This document shows, in pieces, positions 32,840 to 43,735 of a stretch of DNA of 64,000 nt. Numbering within the stretch: position 1 is the stretch's first letter; each line of letters opens with the position of its first letter. This DNA is from Daedaleopsis sinensis. Lineage: Eukaryota > Basidiomycota > Agaricomycetes > Polyporales > Polyporaceae. Below the pieces are notes generated by a model, which worked only from the letters and a program-made list of their open reading frames with translations, was not told the origin of the DNA and made no database searches. The DNA lies in NCBI GenBank assembly GCA_033807695.1, contig CM066310.1, forward strand, positions 3,348,001 through 3,412,000. Reading direction: 5' to 3'. Position numbers and translations under genes: made by a program.

Positions 32840-34092
32840 ATGTCTCGTCCACGCAACACGCCAACAACCTTTCCGACCGACGTCTTCTACCTAATCTGCG
32901 AATACCTAGACCCGAAAACACTCCGGGATCTGTCTCTCACCTGCCACCGCCTCGTTGCCCCCGCCCGAAAGCAATTATTCCGACACATCGCTCTCGGACG
33001 TCGGACCACCGACCGTTTCTTACAGCTCCTCACCTCCGACTCCTCCTTTGGTGGACTCGTACACCGTCTCACCATCATCGACTCTCTCATTTTCTCACCC
33101 ATTGTAACCTCTCTACCCTTCGCGCTCTTCACGAACCTGAGACACCTCAATCTGTGCGCCGTCGATCTCAGATCATGGGATCAGCTCTTCCAGCGAGTCC
33201 TTGCATTGATGCCCTCGCTGCAGTCCTTCAACTGCTACACAATAACGGTGAAACCGCAGACGATCCTGAGTCCTCAAGTCCCTGACTCGGACGGTCCCAT
33301 GGGCCAAGCTCTCTCTAGCCCCGTATCGCTCGCATCTCTGAGGGTGATAAATGGGAGTTTCGACCACAGCGCGTTCGTGGAGTACATTCTATCCGTGAAC
33401 ATCGCGCCCCGTCTACGTTATCTCGATATATCGTTCGGATCGACCAACGGGCATCTCTATTGGGTGCCCTTCATTCGCTCCACCAGTCAGACTCTCGAGC
33501 GTGTTTGTATCTCGATGAGCGACGCCCCCATCCCCGCTAGTGCCTCAGATACACTTGGTGCGTACGCGGCTGCTTATAATGACATGCTTGTGCGTGCTCT
33601 AACAGACACGCAGAAAATCCCCATAGTTACGTGTTCGACGCCCTCGCGACCGTACCTCGACTATCCACCCTCGTCATCCGCTACTGTCCCGATCCCATGG
33701 TATTCAACACTACGACACGGGCTAGGGAACTTCTAACGGCGCTCAGCGCACTGCTCGACCGATCGCCCGTCCCGCTCCCCCACCTCTCAGCTCTCACTCT
33801 GCATCTGGTCGATCGCGGACAAGCAGTCGATCTTGAACCATCTCTGGACAGCCTCGCCCACTCTCTAGCTAATACGACTCGATATCCCCAGTTCACCCGT
33901 ATCACGGTGACGGTGACGTCTGAACGCTGGACGCGCAACGCACGGAGTGATCTCTGGCTTCCCTCTAGGACTAGGATGAGAGGCGAGCGGCGCGAAGCGT
34001 TGTGCAAGAAGTGGCGCGAGGCGTGTGCTGTCTTCAGGGGGCGCGAAGGAGTCGCTGTGAAGGTCGTCGTGTGGCCCATTGAGATATCGTAG
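32840..34092 (+). CDS. F-box protein, class II
   Basis: Exons 32840-33557 and 33614-34092 (56-nt phase-1 intron), 398 aa. An in-frame upstream ATG at 32801 would add 13 residues. 32840 was preferred because it leaves the conserved box as leader and the N-terminus then resembles the paralogues. F-box: FPTDVFYLICEYLDPKTLRD, then LTCHRLVAPARKQLFRH. Body: LFTNLRHLNLCAVDLRSWDQ, STLVIRYCPDPMVF, HLSALTLHLVDRG. It is the intact member of a tandem pair with the pseudogene at 30.8-32.1 kb. Confidence 0.77.
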
Positions 34093-34571
34093 ACTGTCCG
34101 ACTCCCCCAGTGTGCTGGTTACAGCAGTCACGATAGCCCACGGCTCACGTTAGTCAGATATGTGGCTGGCGTCGATGGGCGCACAATGTTTCTTGTCCCG
34201 TGCGTTCGCATGATACCTACGGACCTATACCGTCTCGGTAGTACGATAACATACGGGCACTGCATCCTCCTCTTTCTTCGAAGCGGCTTTCACACCGCTC
34301 GCGCACCACTAGCTCGCTCTTCTGTCCGAGTCGAGCCTATCTATTCTAGCATTGTTCACTTGTTCTCGATCGGCTCCGATGGTACCTGGTATCTTGCAAG
34401 CTGTTTTCTCGCCGCTTACATGTGCTTCACCCACATTATCCTCGTATAGCTCATGAGCCGCATTGTACTACATAAGTATGCTACTAATTTACACCATCGT
34501 CGTCGCACCAGGGGGCTGTGGGCAGGCTGTGGGCAGGCTGTGGGACAGGTCGAGCGTGTCGAGCGTGAGGC
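34093..34571. other. Intergenic, 3' part of the F-box tandem duplication
   Basis: 480 bp; 34220-34330 matches sequence downstream of the preceding pseudogene. No gene supported. Confidence 0.3.
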
Positions 34572-35485
34572 CTAGTTTCGCAACGTGGACAGCATCATAC
34601 ATAGCGCATTTTTGACGTCGAATGGTCGTGGGGTAGTAGAGAAGACACTGGTTATGCGTACCCTGGAGTAGTATAAGAAGACACTGGTCATGTAGATGTG
34701 GAATGCTGAATGCTTTAGATACGCGCTGGGGATTGTGATACACGGAGGCGAGAACACGATTGGAAGGCGGTCGAAGCTACGGCTAGTAGCACAAGTGTGA
34801 TGAGTACGACTAGGTACGACTGATAAAGACATGACATGTTGGCAACTCACCTCTTCGCCACGGTCCAAAAACCAGTACGGATAGTATTCCTTCTCATATT
34901 CCAAGTCCCTTAACAGCATCACAACCTGTCGAAACTTGACATCTTCGACATTCACGAGCTCGCGATTCGACCAGAAGGCGATAACCGGAATGCGCTGCTC
35001 CCACACGTCTTTGATCCGCATGTTGATCCCCGTCTGCTGGTAGAAGTACTTGCAGATGTTGAGCCAGCACTTGCCCTCGTCGACCGCCCCCGGGACGCCA
35101 GCGAGATGCGGCGTGGTCGCGGGGCAGTCGAAGTCGTACTCCTTGGCGTACTGGATGATTTTCGTGAGGCGCAGCGGTACGCCGAACCAGCACAGCGGGA
35201 TGTCGTTCAGGGGCAAGTCGACCCAGATGGGATCGAGCTCGGCCGGGAGGTACTTCCGCGGCAACACTTCTCGGAGTGTGAATCCCTGTAGGGCGTCGTC
35301 ATGTACTGCCGGAGACTCGGAGGGTGTAGAGGTGTGTATGGGCATACCATGTTGTCATAGTCGAAGGGTGGAACCCTCTGCCTGTTTGGATCTCGGCGAA
35401 GATTCACAATCTTTGAAGGCGTAGGCGCAGTCACGGTGGGGGAGGACTCGGACGGTGCGCCATCAGCCTGAGGAGATGATTCCAA
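34572..35485 (-). CDS. Protein of unknown family (ends unresolved)
   Basis: The core is solid: an exon 35285-34851 encoding GFTLREVLPRKYLPAELDPI, then WVDLPLNDIPLCWFGVPLRL, with WLNICKYFYQQTGINMRIKD and EKEYYPYWFLDRGEE near its end. An upstream exon ending at 35348 (RRDPNRQRVPPFDYDNM) joins it in frame through GTATGC...CTACAG. The start is unresolved, since that frame extends upstream past a TTG near 35485 with no in-frame ATG. The 3' end is also open: after RGEE there is a canonical donor at 34850, but several acceptors give different short tails, and reading through runs to 34572. No domain is recognised; composition looks like a normal soluble protein. Confidence 0.5.
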
Positions 35486-36417
35486 CCTTTCGGGGCAGCA
35501 GAAGACATTGAGGGGTTGGTGGTCGACCGACGAGTTGCTCCCTAAGTGGAAGATGGTAACTGGTGTGAATCGGAGTGATAGTCTATGGTTATGAGTCGTG
35601 AGTCACTGGGCGAGAGGAGAGCTTCGTCGCGTCCGACGCGTTACAACCAAACAACGGCAAACAACGCGTCTGTGGCTTTGGGCGCCTTGGCCGCTCCGCC
35701 TCGGACGCTTCCTCCTCCTCGCGCTACTAGTCGGAGGGACTAGCGGCACAGACGCTTTACCACGCTTACCGAATCCCCTCCTCCTCCTCCTCCTCCAAGT
35801 TGGTACGTAGCCAACTAGGAGCCAGCTATGTATACTATCACTGAGTGCACAGAGGTCATCTCCTCGAGTCTCTGTGTGTCCAACACTCCCAAACCCCGTC
35901 GATTGCTCTAGAGCTGTATGAAACTGACCAAGACGTACTGATCATATACGTACCGTGACCTTTCTTTCACGCGCACGGCGCACGGGTCGCCCCTGGGTGA
36001 ACGGTAGCGAGGATATATGTATGGAAAGCCTTGTTACCCCCACGACATCATGAGAGGACATCCGAGTCCGAGCACTGTGTGCCGTGTATAGACGGATGTG
36101 TGGTCGGCTCGTATGTTGTGGTTCGGAAGTTCAGGAAGGAAAAGCGGTGCCCTGTCATGTAGTGAACTGTCAGCGCCTCATTGCCTCCCGGGAATCCGGA
36201 TAGCGCTCAGTCTGGGCCTGGACGGGCACTGCGGACTCCTAGTACAGCTACTACTTCCGACTCCAAACAGAGCTTCTGATGCCGTCCTATCTCAGCTGGC
36301 AGGTGCGTGCGAAGCTCTGGTCAGGCTGTGTACCGGTAAGCTACCTATAAGGCGTCCAACTCCCACCTGCGCATCCGCAGACACCTTCACGTTTTCCAAC
36401 TACCACTCAGTCGTCCA
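35486..36417. other. Intergenic, with a (TCC)n run
   Basis: 930 bp with no supported gene. A (CTC)n microsatellite lies at about 35776-35796. It presumably holds the divergent promoters of the unknown gene and the DUF4419 gene. Confidence 0.4.
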
Positions 36418-38371
36418 ATGCCCGTTACGTTCACTGTTACGCCGAACCTTCAGGCTGCCCAGTTTCGCCATGGCTGGCAGCCCAAGAACTCTCTCGATGT
36501 TCTCCGACAGGTCTCGGAAGACAGTTCCAACAAATGTGCCGGTATTTACCAGTCGTCGATAACCAAGGCGGACCTCCAGAACCTCGTTCCCATCAGCAAC
36601 GGGTTCGTGCATGCTGCTGTACAAGCGTATGGAGGACATCAGCACCTTCGTATACGGTGCGCTCTGGTACTTGCAGCTGCCCATGATGACATGCTGACTA
36701 TGCTGCAGCCCAGATGACGTGTGGTTGGCGATCTTGACCCAGCTCAGCATCTAGTACGCACTGGAAATTCATTCTCGCTGTCTAATAACACATCCTGACT
36801 TTGATCTAGCGTGAACGCACATGCCGAGGACCTTCGGCAGTACTTCGTTTTGCATGAAGGACAGAAGGCTCTCAAAGTCTGGGTCGATAAATCGACGGGG
36901 ATGGATTTCGCAAAGATCACCCGCCGGTTCGCTCAGCTGATACACGAGAACGTAGGTACTCACAGGGGAGTCGGGACATTCCTCGATGTCTCTATGGTAA
37001 ACATATGGGAAACATCTGGGAAACTGAAAACCCATCTCTGCGACATTAACGATGTTTACATCTAGACAATAACCGGTAAATGTGCTGTATGTGGAATTAC
37101 GAGTGGAAACATTGCAGCAATGGCACGGGGATGTTCTACATACAGCACATTTACCTGCTATTATCGGGGTATTTGCATCGTTAATGTTGTAGAGATTGTT
37201 CTTCTGCTTCACGGATGTTTTCCATATGTTTACCCTGGAAACATCGGGGAATGTCCCCTGTGACTGGTCCATGGGCCCCTCAGCACTCGCTCACGCATGG
37301 TTCAGGTCGCAGACAGCACTCTCGTGGAGTGGATCCTGCCCGACTTCTCGACCACCACTCTCACAGACAGGACGATCTGCTCGGTCGTGATGATGGCTAC
37401 GCTCAAGGCGTAAGTACTAAACCCGCGCGAAATGGCCGATCCAGACTGACCTTCGTCTCTTCACCCAGCTACTTCTCCTACGGGATCGGCATCACCTGCG
37501 GCATCCCCTCCGTCACCCTCGAGGGCACCAAGGCTGACTGGGAGGAGATCCACCACCGGCTCTACCGGCTGTACGAGCTCGGCGACGAGCCGTCGATCTG
37601 GGCGGAGATGCTCCGCCCGATCCTGCGCCGCTTCGTCGACTCGTTTGACGGGCAGCACGACGTCCAGTTCTGGCAGCACATCGCATATCGCTCGCAGGAG
37701 TACTGCGGGCAGGACGACCTCGACGGGTGGATCACCGCGTTCTGCGTGTGGACGTCCAAGGGCGTGTGGAAGCCGCGCGTCAAGCCGTCCTTCATACCGA
37801 CGCAGCCTAGTAGCGTCCCACCCGCTCCTGTGCGCGTGAGGCGGATCCCAGAGGACGAGGAGGAGACGGGATCGGTGAAGAGCGTGGGCGCGAGCGTGCG
37901 GCGCCGGCTCTCAAAGGTGCTTCCGAACTGGAAGCGCTTGAGCCATGTCGGGAGTTCTCCGTCATCGCGGGCTTCACTTGAGATCCAGGTCAACAAGGAG
38001 TCACATAAAGATGCAAAGACCGAGGACGGCGAGTTCGTCGACCATGGGCTTCGAAGTGCTAGCGTGATGACCATAGGTGAGTCTCCGAGTCAATCATATT
38101 CTCAGAGAGCCAGACGTGACATCGGCTGGCAGGCCGCTATGGGTGCGACAAGTACACGCTCGACGGGGTGGAGTACTTCACAGTCTCGATGGAGGATATC
38201 CCCGCGGGGTACGCCGAGGTCGACGTGACCATCGACGACAGCGGTGTCGAGACAAAGTGCATGATGATCGCCGGACACGTCGGGTACTCGGTCTCCCCCA
38301 AGGTGCCCGGTGGCGTGCTCGATACCATCAGTCCGGCGCCGCATTGGTTCATGTGCCCGAAGGTTGGCTGA
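36418..38371 (+). CDS. DUF4419 family protein
   Basis: Six exons: 36418-36656, 36709-36753, 36810-36951, 37306-37409, 37469-38076, 38133-38371; all phases agree and the product is 458 aa. Family hallmarks in order: MPVTFTV start, RPDDVWLAILTQLSIYVNAH, DFAKITRRFAQLI, VEWILPDFSTTT, MMATLKAYFSYGIGITCGIP, SVTLEGTKADWEEIHHRL, WITAFCVWTSKG, and a C-terminal IAGHVGYSVSP...PHWFMCPK. This matches the fungal DUF4419 proteins, whose biochemical function is unknown. A Ser/Arg-rich, probably disordered stretch (roughly residues 280-370) interrupts the domain. Intron 3 (354 nt) is much larger than the others and contains a foldback element. Confidence 0.85.
36961..37262. mobile_element. Foldback/MITE-like element in DUF4419 intron 3
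   Basis: The two ends form a long imperfect inverted repeat of about 130 bp per arm. The left arm has cacaggggagtcgggacatt, ggtaaacatatggg, acattaacgatg and ggtaaatgtgctgtatgt; the right arm has the complements of these words in reverse order. A spacer of about 40 bp separates the arms. The outer tips are CACAGGGG and CCCCTGTG, each flanked by ACT, a possible 3-bp target-site duplication. There is no transposase frame, so it would be non-autonomous. Superfamily unassigned; CACTA-like elements also make 3-bp duplications. Confidence 0.65.
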
Positions 38372-38909
38372 AGACGCGAAGGCGAGCTTGAAGAGTAGTT
38401 GGGTGTCCAGAAGTTCCCTGTATTCTGTATAGTAGCACCGATCGTTGCCTGCGAAGAGATATTCCTGTCGCTTGAGAGAAAGAAGTCGATGAAAAATGTA
38501 CATCGCAACGTCCGCACACACCCCTTGCGGCTCGCTCGCTCCATTTTTTCATCCGGACAATTCAAGACAGAATGCAAAGTGATATTGTACAACGGTCAAG
38601 CCGTACACGATCGTGAACTCGTTCGTATCCAGTTTGAGAGGGTGAGAAAAGGGTGAGAAAAGGGCGGTGCGGAGTAAGACAGAGCGGACCGTTCGAACGC
38701 ACCGCTTATGCGACGTGCTCGATACCCGCTTTCTCCTTTTCGTCGGAGAACTCGTACTGGGCGCCGTCGGGCACGACGATCTTGCCCCGCCTCACTCGAG
38801 CGGCCCATTCGAATCTGGAGCGAGTCGTCTCCTAACAGTGAGCAGGTTCTATCTTCTATGGAGAAACAGGTGCCCAGTTCCCCGCCGCACTGTCTGCACG
38901 CAAGTCTCG
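38372..38909. other. Spacer with a possible minus-strand coding fragment
   Basis: A convergent spacer of about 540 bp. On the minus strand 38838-38704 reads TRSRFEWAARVRRGKIVVPD, then GAQYEFSDEKEKAGIEHVA and a stop, which looks coding by composition but has no identified start or neighbouring exon. It may be the 3' end of an unrecognised gene or relic. Confidence 0.25.
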
Positions 38910-40211
38910 CTACGTGAAGATCGACTTCGGGAGCATCATTCCGATCTACGACCATCCGAAGTCCGAGTCAGTTCAGTCTCCGTGCGCGGGAGACGTGCGG
39001 CAGGGACTTACCACATAGTTGGGCATGTCTACCTGTGTCCGAGAGAACCGTTAGGGACACGGACGGTGAGGAGAAAGGGAGGGTACACACCACTTCGTGC
39101 ATGCGGAGGTCGCCCGCGACGCTGCAGAGCATGTATGCGTCCACCGGGCTGAGGCCGTGCTCTGCCCCGAGGAAGGCGATCATGTGGCGGACGGCGGAGC
39201 GCGTCGCTTCGCGGATGTCTAGGACGCCACAAGTGAGCGCGTTGCGCAGCGGGAGGGGACGAGAGCGAGAGGTGAACATAGAGATAGGGACGGCTTACCC
39301 GAGTCGACCCCGGTCGTGGCGTAGAACTCCTCGTCGGGTCCGTGGGGAGAGCGTGTTGTGAAGTGCGGGGTCTTGACGTACTGCTTGTCCTTGAGGACGG
39401 TGAGGCGGACAGTGACCTTCATCGGGGTTTCTATCGCGGTGCCGCAGACCTCTGACAGTGGATTGAAGGTGAGGTGATGTTATATACGAGGTGTATGATA
39501 GACGCACCGCCGTCCCCCTGCGCTGCATGACCGTCCTGAAGACATATGAGGATAGACGGAGTGAGTATGACGACGCGACACGCACACCGATGGAGAACAA
39601 TGCGCCTTCTACACCGACAGGCAGGTAGAGGGTCGAGCCGGCGGTGAGATGGCGGGTGTCGATGTTGCCGCCCGTGGCATACGGCGGGATCGTCGAGTGC
39701 GCACCGTCCTCGGCCGGGGCGACGCCCATCTCCCCAGCAAACGGCCGGAGCGGGATCTTGATGCGCTTCTGCTCGTCGAACCACGCATACCCCTTCTCGC
39801 GGTCGAGGGTCCAGAGCTTGAGCGCGGGCGCGGGGAACTCGTCCGCGAGCAGGCCGAAGCCGGGGATGAGCGCGGTCCAGCCCCAGTCGGCGGTCTCGAC
39901 GGATAGGACGTCGACGCGGAGGGTGTCGCCTGGGAGGGCGCCCGAGACGTGCACGGGGCCGTTGACCTGGTCGAGCTGGGAGAAGACGAGGGAGGCGAGG
40001 TCGGTGACGGTGGACGATGGGACGATCTGGCCGTTGGAGGCGTCGAGACAGTCGAACGAGACGCTGTCCCCAGATGAGACACGGATGGCGGGGGGGATGC
40101 TAGCCGATCGTTAGGTCAGTGCTATGAACGAAATGCATGAACGAAAAGAAAGTCTGACCTGTTGTCCCAGGCGAGATGGCACTGAGAGCGTTTTACGGCG
40201 TGAATAGACAT
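38910..40211 (-). CDS. Formamidase/acetamidase (FmdA/AmdA family)
   Basis: Seven exons: 40211-40159, 40099-39586, 39536-39509, 39451-39299, 39218-39091, 39032-39012, 38945-38910; phases agree, giving 310 aa. The family hydrolyses short amides such as formamide or acetamide to ammonia and the acid. Diagnostic segments are CHLAWDNSIPPAIRVSSGDS at the N-terminus, FDCLDASNGQ, GPVHVSGALPGDTLRVDVL, GNIDTRHLTAGSTLYLPV, EVCGTAIETPMKVTVRL and the C-terminal LSPVDAYMLCSVAGDLRMHE, VVDMPNY, with MMLPKSIFT at the end. Length suits the short members of the family. A CRE-like box lies about 285 bp upstream. A truncated duplicate is at 30.0-30.5 kb. Confidence 0.87.
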
Positions 40212-40600
40212 AGCAAGGCGAACTGCAAGACTTGGTCGGCGTCGAGGAGGGTTGAGTGAGCGGCGGGAGGAAGAGGACGGATACGGGTGTGAGGGGCGAT
40301 AACGAACAGGGGGTCCTGGGAGTGGAGCTGCATTTTGGGAAAGTAGTGTGAGACGGCGATCTCGATCGCTGCGGAGGTCTAGGATCGCGTTTTGGTCGTC
40401 GGCCGAGAGCTTTTTGCCGTCGTTCCCGCCATCGTCCTCGCCGTCGGGACCAACGTCGGAGGCGCCAAAGACTGCTGCTAGTCACCGTGACAGTGCGCGT
40501 GACGTAACGCGCACCTTCGTGTCACGACGGTCCCATCTGCCAGTCCCCCGCCGATCTTTGCCACCTGCCACTGCGTGTGGAATGCGTCACGTATGCTCCT
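40212..40600. other. Formamidase upstream region
   Basis: It includes the CRE-like box at 40495-40510 and sequence from 40350-40490 that is recognisable upstream of the formamidase pseudogene at 29.86-30.0 kb. No other gene. Confidence 0.4.
40495..40510. promoter_or_regulatory. CRE-like 16-bp box upstream of formamidase
   Basis: CGCGTGACGTAACGCG, identical to the box at 3153-3168 upstream of the Atl1-type gene. Equivalent position to the TGACGTCA palindrome upstream of the formamidase pseudogene. Confidence 0.5.
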
Positions 40601-40604
40601 GACT

Positions 40605-40800
40605 TATCTATTGGAGTGCTCGCATCACAGGCGTTTGAGATGGCGGCTCATGCGCGTACGTACCCAACCCGTCTCTCGTCGCTTGCAATCGGACTTGCCC
40701 TGCCAGTTCGGACTCGGACGTCGGACGGCGGCTCTAGGCGAGAACATCTCCCGCACTCTGCATGCTCTCCACTCTGAGCGTCGGGTACGACCTACGCGTG
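40605..40800 (+). pseudogene. F-box gene remnant (intron-junction region only)
   Basis: FEMAAHAR followed by a GTACGT donor-like site, then about 80 nt later ctaggcgagaacatctcccgc (GENISRTLHAL), matches the exon-intron-exon junction of the F-box gene at 27.5-29.1 kb (LEMAAHAR / GENITRVCSAL). Flanking family sequence was not recognised. Short relic. Confidence 0.4.
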
Positions 40801-41479
40801 CGGGTCGATAGCACGGCGGACACGCAATTCCCCAACGTCAATCGCGGCCGCCTCCCTGCTGCTTGTCGCGGTGTTGTGTGAGGTGTCCGAGGTGAAGCCG
40901 AGTATCCGTGTCCGCTGCTTGTACGGTGAGTGTCGAATGTTCACGATCCACGAGACGGCGACGAAGATTCCTGGCATATGCGGCGGCGGTTGCGGAGCCT
41001 GAGCTCACTCAGAACGGGCTTGCGGACCCGGGGTACGCTGGGTGCCGGTGGTCGCGCTGGAGGCAACCATGTGCTGTACGCATCGCTGGAGAGCCGGCCA
41101 CCCATAGTGATCCCGATGCCCTTGCTATGTGATGAGTCCGTGCAGGTGAGTCGAGATCAAGTTGGACAAGCGCTACCTCCCGGACAGTGTGCGTCCGAGC
41201 TGCGTCCGAGTCGACGAGCATACCTGGCAGTGCACGTACTGCTGTTACAAGAACGAGGAAGAAGCATTGTAGGCCAGACAGTCCGACAAACAAGTCACCA
41301 TCCCCAGGTGGAGCGCGAGGATGTTTTCAACAACAGATCCAGCACGCCCACAACCAACGCGAAACACATGTCGTCCTCCCGGCCTGCACCCCTCATCTCC
41401 TTCTGCACATCCTGCACGACCTTGAGGGCGACCTTGCCCGATGCCCCTCTACCCTGCTCGGTCTGCGAAATCGGGCCCC
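40801..41479. other. Region with no supported gene
   Basis: Frames on both strands lack family features. It may contain the decayed 3' end of the GPP34 segment, whose frame runs on past its usual C-terminus into this region. Confidence 0.3.
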
Positions 41480-43735
41480 ACCAGCTCGATCCACCCGCGC
41501 CGCTGGTGCTCTGCGCGCCGCCCGGAACAGGCTGCCTCTCCTCGCAGGATCTCAGCGAGAATGCGGTCTCGCCGCTGGACCGCTACCGCGCGCTCCTCAT
41601 ACGTAAGCCGAGCGAGCACATCGTCGAGCACCCTCGCAGCGTGCGCGGCGCACACGAGGCACACGGTGCGGAGCACCGGGCACTGCGTGCCCGTGCTTTC
41701 CTTCGCCAGCGGCCCAGGCGTTGGGGTACGGCTGACTCGGACGAGGGAGAGGACACGGGCCACGACGGACTCCTTCACGGAGGCGTCGGCGACGGGGTGC
41801 GTGATCATTTCGAAGACAAAGTATTTGCGGAGCTCGGTGCGGAGGACGCCTTTGTCGACGAGGCCCCGTGCGAGCCGCTCGCGGACCTGCCTGAGCTGGA
41901 AACGGACCTTTGTCCTGTAAAGTAGCATGGAGTGTATCAGCCCTCGTCGAGTGTGTGTACCAAAGCTCTGCCACTGAGAGCGGCGCAGTGCGAGAAGCAC
42001 GAAGATGGGAATGCAGTGCTACTCACCGCTGAGGAGGTCGATCCAGCTCTTCAATGTCATCCGTTCTGGGTCGATTTCCTTCATCATCCGCAGGGCGTCG
42101 TCCAGAACTCCAGTCGGCTCCCCGGTGGGCCGATGGTCGAGGACCTCGACGAGACGATCTCCGAGAGCGAGACGTTGCTGCTTGGGGTCTCGGACGAGCG
42201 CGATGCGGCGGCGGAGGGCGAGTTCTATGAGTATGCAGCCGCGCAGTGCGTACGAGATGTGGTCGTTCCACAAGGAGACGTATCCCTAGAATTACGATAT
42301 CCAGTCAGTGTGGGGTGTCAACTGGAGGCACAGCCTGGGGCCTGGCCGAAGCTTCTACGCAGCGCACATATGAGTCGAAATGAGCGACCGAGAAGGCTCG
42401 CCCAAGCTGTGCGAGTCGAGTCTCGCTTTTTCCTCGTCGCCCGGTGACCGCCTGGGCGATTGGCATCAAATGCACGTTCAAGTCCAGTGCATTCGGCGTA
42501 TAAGTAGGGATCGGACCCGCAGAGAGACCCACTAGCGGCGTGAGAACCAGCATGCACGGGCGCGCGTAATCGACACTCCAGCCTCATGCATGCGAACGGA
42601 CGCGTACTGACCCAGGACAACCGTAAACGGAACACGGACTCACTTCATTATCTTTGATACCGATGAGCAGGACTTCTTGCATGAGCGTCAGCCGCGGGAG
42701 ACTCCCTCCAAGGGGTCCGTCTCCATCTCCATCTCCCCGTTCGATATTGCGCGCGTCCAGGACGCTCCCGGAGGCCCCGAGCGCGAGATAGGCGGCAAGT
42801 TCGGCCTCAGATGCGATTCCACCTGCGACGAGGATGGGCGGAGTGCTGTCCGGATCCAAGCCCGCGCCCGAGTTCAAGGTGCTCCGAGTCAGGGCGGCGA
42901 GGATGGACGAGAGGTGCTCGGTGCTCGCTGCGGCGGAGGGGTTCGCGTGTTCGTTCGGCTGGCTGGCTGCTGTGTGTGAGTGTTAAGTACGAGATAAGCA
43001 GAGTGCACAGCGCGCCGTCGGGACCAGACTCAGACAGGCCAAGTGCAGGCCCATGATCACGAGTAGGGGAGACGAACATTGCGCGACGATCACATCCGCC
43101 TTCCACTCCGTCACCGCGCGGACGGCGTCCTCTACCGACGTGACCTGGGCGAAGATGACTGGCCGACAGACCGGGTCGTTGGCTGTGGTCCCGGCAGACG
43201 ACGTCCGCGCGTACTCGATCCATCGCGCCATATCGCCCGTCCCGGAGACGAACCAGAGCACGCGGATTCGGTTTGCAAGCGCCGCGTCAATCGCGAGGCT
43301 CTGCTGCCCAGTCTCTGTACTTGCGGAGAGAGCGACGCCGATTGGGAGCGGGTCGTTGCGGCCGAAGGCGGGGACGCTCTTGCGGACGGCCGCAAGGAAG
43401 ACGTGGAGTTGGTCGGCGGGGAGGCCGGCTGCGGGTATGTTATCAACTCACACGCGGCGACAAGGCTGGCAAGGGGGACGTGCCTGCGTCTATGAAGCGA
43501 AACTGCCCGCCCCTAGTTATCGCCTCAGCCTGGAGTGGCGATAAGTGAGAGACGTCCTGCGACAGAGGCATACAGCTATGTGCTCACCGCAGTGCGGGCG
43601 GTCGTACGGACCGCCGTTGGTGCGCAGACGACGGGGACATCCGTACCTGCAGCGTGCTCAGCAGTCGAGCTGGAACTTTCTGCACCGAGGAACGTACCAA
43701 GGAGACGAGCGAGACGAGAGTTGGGCGTGTTCATG
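41480..43735 (-). pseudogene. Chimeric nitronate monooxygenase-GPP34/Vps74 locus, decayed
   Basis: The 5' part resembles a nitronate monooxygenase: MNTPNSRLARLLGTDVPVVC at 43735, QAEAITRGGQFRFIDAG, LPIGVALSAS, RVLWFVSGTGDMARWIEYA, PVIFAQVTSVEDAV, then TPPILVAGGIASEAELAAY and LALGASGS. The usual EAGGHG FMN-binding segment after ADVIVAQ is not found and the frame breaks there. Immediately after LALGASGS the same frame reads VLDARNIERGDGDGDG, then PRLTLMQEVLLIGIKDNE, the start of the GPP34/Vps74 domain (Golgi PI4P-binding glycosyltransferase sorting). GPP34 continues in 42285-42027 (WNDHISYALRGCILIELALR) and from 41914 (LRQVRERLARGLVDKGVLRT, HPVADASVKESVVARVLSLV). The last junction is one nucleotide out of frame, ETWN is missing, and the C-terminal stop is lost. 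Confidence 0.6.

Noticed and set aside
36769..37272. Minus-strand frame of 167 codons over the DUF4419 gene
   Set aside because: It is the antisense of an exon plus the inverted-repeat element; the related peptide on the plus strand reflects the foldback arms.
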